Shown in pieces: positions 11,963 through 13,307 of a stretch of DNA of 13,307 nt. Every line of letters begins with the position of its first letter. Within the stretch, counting starts at the first letter, position 1. Both the position numbers and the translations under genes were made by a program. A model generated the notes under the pieces. That model was not told where the DNA came from. It saw only the letters and a list, made by a program, of their open reading frames with translations, and made no database searches. The DNA is taken from positions 5,733 through 19,039 of the forward strand of contig HF972619.1 of the NCBI GenBank assembly GCA_000432995.1. Reading direction: 5' to 3'. This DNA comes from Clostridium sp. CAG:1013 (lineage in GTDB: Bacteria; Bacillota; Clostridia; Oscillospirales; Acutalibacteraceae).

Positions 11963-13307
11963 TTATCCCCAGCCGAACACTCTGGCCGCCCCAGTGATAA
12001 GGAAACACAGGGTCAGCCCGAAAGCTGTAGGAAGCAGGCAGGAAAACGCCGTCCAGCCCAGGCTTTTGGTCTCCTTCCAGATGGTCCAGCAGGTGGTAGA
12101 ACAGGGCCAGTGGAACAGAGAAAACACCATGACGCACAAAGCGGTGACCCAGGTCCAGCCGTTCTCAGACAGTAGAGTGAAGAGGGCGGAAAGGTCGTTC
12201 ATTTCCACCAGCGTGCCCTGAGACAGGTAGATCATCAGCAGCAGAGGCAACACCAGCTCGTTGGCGGGCAGCGCCAGCAAAAACGCCAGGAGGATCACTC
12301 CATCCAGGCCAAACACTCGAGCAAAGGGATCCAGAACGCCGGCGCACCAAGACAAAAGGCTTTGCTCCCCCCACGTCACATTGCCAAGACACCAGATGAC
12401 CACCCCTGCCGGGGCCGCCACAGCCGCCGCACGTCCCAACACGTACAGGGTGCGGTCCAATACGGATCGCGCGATCACTTTTCCGATTTGAGGCCGGCGG
12501 TAAGGGGGAAGCTCCAAAGCAAAGGAGGAGGGCATCCCCCGAAGGAGCGTGTTGGAAAGGAGCCGGGAGGCGGTCAGGGTCATGGCAAAGGACAGGACCA
12601 TCAGCCCCGCCAAGAACAGGGCTTCTACCCCACCGCCCGCTGCCCCGAAAAACAGGGCAATCATGGTGATGAGCAGGGGCAACCGTCCGTTGCAGGGCGT
12701 AAAGCTGTTGGTCAATAGAGCGATAAGCCGCTCCCGAGGAGAATCGATGATCCGGCAGCCCACCACCCCCGCGGCGTTGCATCCAAATCCCATGCAGGTA
12801 GTGAGGGCTTGCTTTCCACAAGCCCCGCAGCTCTGGAAGCACCGGTCCAGGTTGTAGGCCACCCGTGGCAGATATCCCAGGTCCTCCAGCAAAGTGAACA
12901 GGGGGAAAAAGATGGCCATGGGAGGCAGCATCACCGCCACCACCCAGGACAAGGTGGTGTAGGCTCCATCCAGCAGCACGCCGGTCACCCAATCAGGGGC
13001 GCTCCACAGGGCAAACAGTTCCCGAAGCCGTTCCCCTAGCCAGGAAAACCCTTGGCTTAATAAGTCCGAGGGTACATTAGCCCCCACCATGGTCAGCCAC
13101 AAGATCCCCAGCAGCAGCAAGGCCATTACAGGAAAGGCGGTCCATTTCCCAGTGAACAGCCGGCCCAGCCGTCTGTCCCGGGGACTGTACCCCCGTTCCA
13201 ACCCTGTGACCGTCCGCCTTGCCAAGTCCCGGGCGTGATCCGCCAACGCCCCGGCAATGGCATCGGAAACCTCTTGAGGAGACCGATCCTGCCACCGCTC
13301 CTCCAGA
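11963..13307 (-). CDS. feoB: FeoB-type metal transporter, membrane part (N-terminal G domain outside window)
   Basis: The frame stays open to the right edge, so the TTG at 13246 is not a real start; about 447 codons are visible. The first ~60 residues match the helical linker after the G domain, including RLGRLFTGKWTAFPVM. The membrane region carries the first Gate motif, PLFTLLEDLGYLPRVAYNLD, then CMGFGCNAAGVVG and TNSFTPCNGRLPLLI. A second half follows, ending with a HWPC motif near WTIWKET. FeoB couples GTP hydrolysis to ferrous iron uptake. The PCNGRLP form differs from the PFMSCxARLP of E. coli FeoB, so this may be a second FeoB type with another metal preference (inference). Extra cysteines (CGACGK...C) lie just before GFGCN. 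No feoA or feoC is seen downstream; feoA would be expected to the right. Confidence 0.88.
   Translation of the reverse strand, partial: LEERWQDRSPQEVSDAIAGALADHARDLARRTVTGLERGYSPRDRRLGRLFTGKWTAFPVMALLLLGILWLTMVGANVPSDLLSQGFSWLGERLRELFALWSAPDWVTGVLLDGAYTTLSWVVAVMLPPMAIFFPLFTLLEDLGYLPRVAYNLDRCFQSCGACGKQALTTCMGFGCNAAGVVGCRIIDSPRERLIALLTNSFTPCNGRLPLLITMIALFFGAAGGGVEALFLAGLMVLSFAMTLTASRLLSNTLLRGMPSSFALELPPYRRPQIGKVIARSVLDRTLYVLGRAAAVAAPAGVVIWCLGNVTWGEQSLLSWCAGVLDPFARVFGLDGVILLAFLLALPANELVLPLLLMIYLSQGTLVEMNDLSALFTLLSENGWTWVTALCVMVFSLFHWPCSTTCWTIWKETKSLGWTAFSCLLPTAFGLTLCFLITGAARVFGWG

Noticed and set aside
11373..12221. 282-codon plus-strand open frame overlapping tspO and the end of the FeoB-type gene
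   Set aside because: It crosses the bidirectional terminator and overlaps two recognisable genes; the translation looks random.

Overview
The window looks like chromosome of a GC-rich anaerobic Firmicute of class Clostridia, most like gut Oscillospiraceae (Flavonifractor, Intestinimonas and relatives). This is inferred from strong AGGAGG-type ribosome binding sites, consensus sigma-A promoters, GC-biased third positions, and gene content (Amt-PII fusion, GH120 beta-xylosidase, Na/Pi-PhoU transporter, FeoB variant). I see no rRNA, tRNA, CRISPR array, insertion sequence or phage gene. The layout is compact, with intrinsic terminators between most transcription units.

Layout. (1) 1-2254, plus strand: the end of one ABC-2 permease, a second paralogous permease and a sensor histidine kinase, closed by a terminator. 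The ATPase and response regulator presumably lie to the left of the window. (2) 2336-4262, minus strand: an ammonium channel fused to a C-terminal PII domain. It is transcribed from a perfect-hexamer sigma-A promoter through a leader holding an 18-bp perfect terminator hairpin. (3) 4263-6605, plus strand: a divergent promoter region, then a cytoplasmic GH120-type beta-xylosidase and its terminator. (4) 6627-8819, plus strand: a nucleoside-hydrolase-family protein translationally coupled (GTGA) to an ion-transporter-superfamily permease; the junction carries a 24-bp tandem duplication. (5) 8820-10867, plus strand: a leader of about 225 nt with a 17-codon leader ORF, a strong terminator hairpin and long-range complementarity, followed by a Na+/phosphate cotransporter-PhoU protein. 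(6) 10929-11942, plus strand: a small helical protein of unknown function and a TspO-type membrane protein. (7) 11963 to the right edge, minus strand: the membrane half of a FeoB-type metal transporter, convergent with tspO across a shared terminator.

Common thread. Much of the window concerns uptake of small inorganic nutrients: ammonium, phosphate, and ferrous iron or a related metal. Two of these transporters (Amt-PII and Na/Pi-PhoU) carry a built-in regulatory domain, and both have a terminator hairpin in their 5' leader. The most promising undescribed elements are these two leaders, above all the peptide-coding leader at 8955-9112. The protein families themselves are recognisable.
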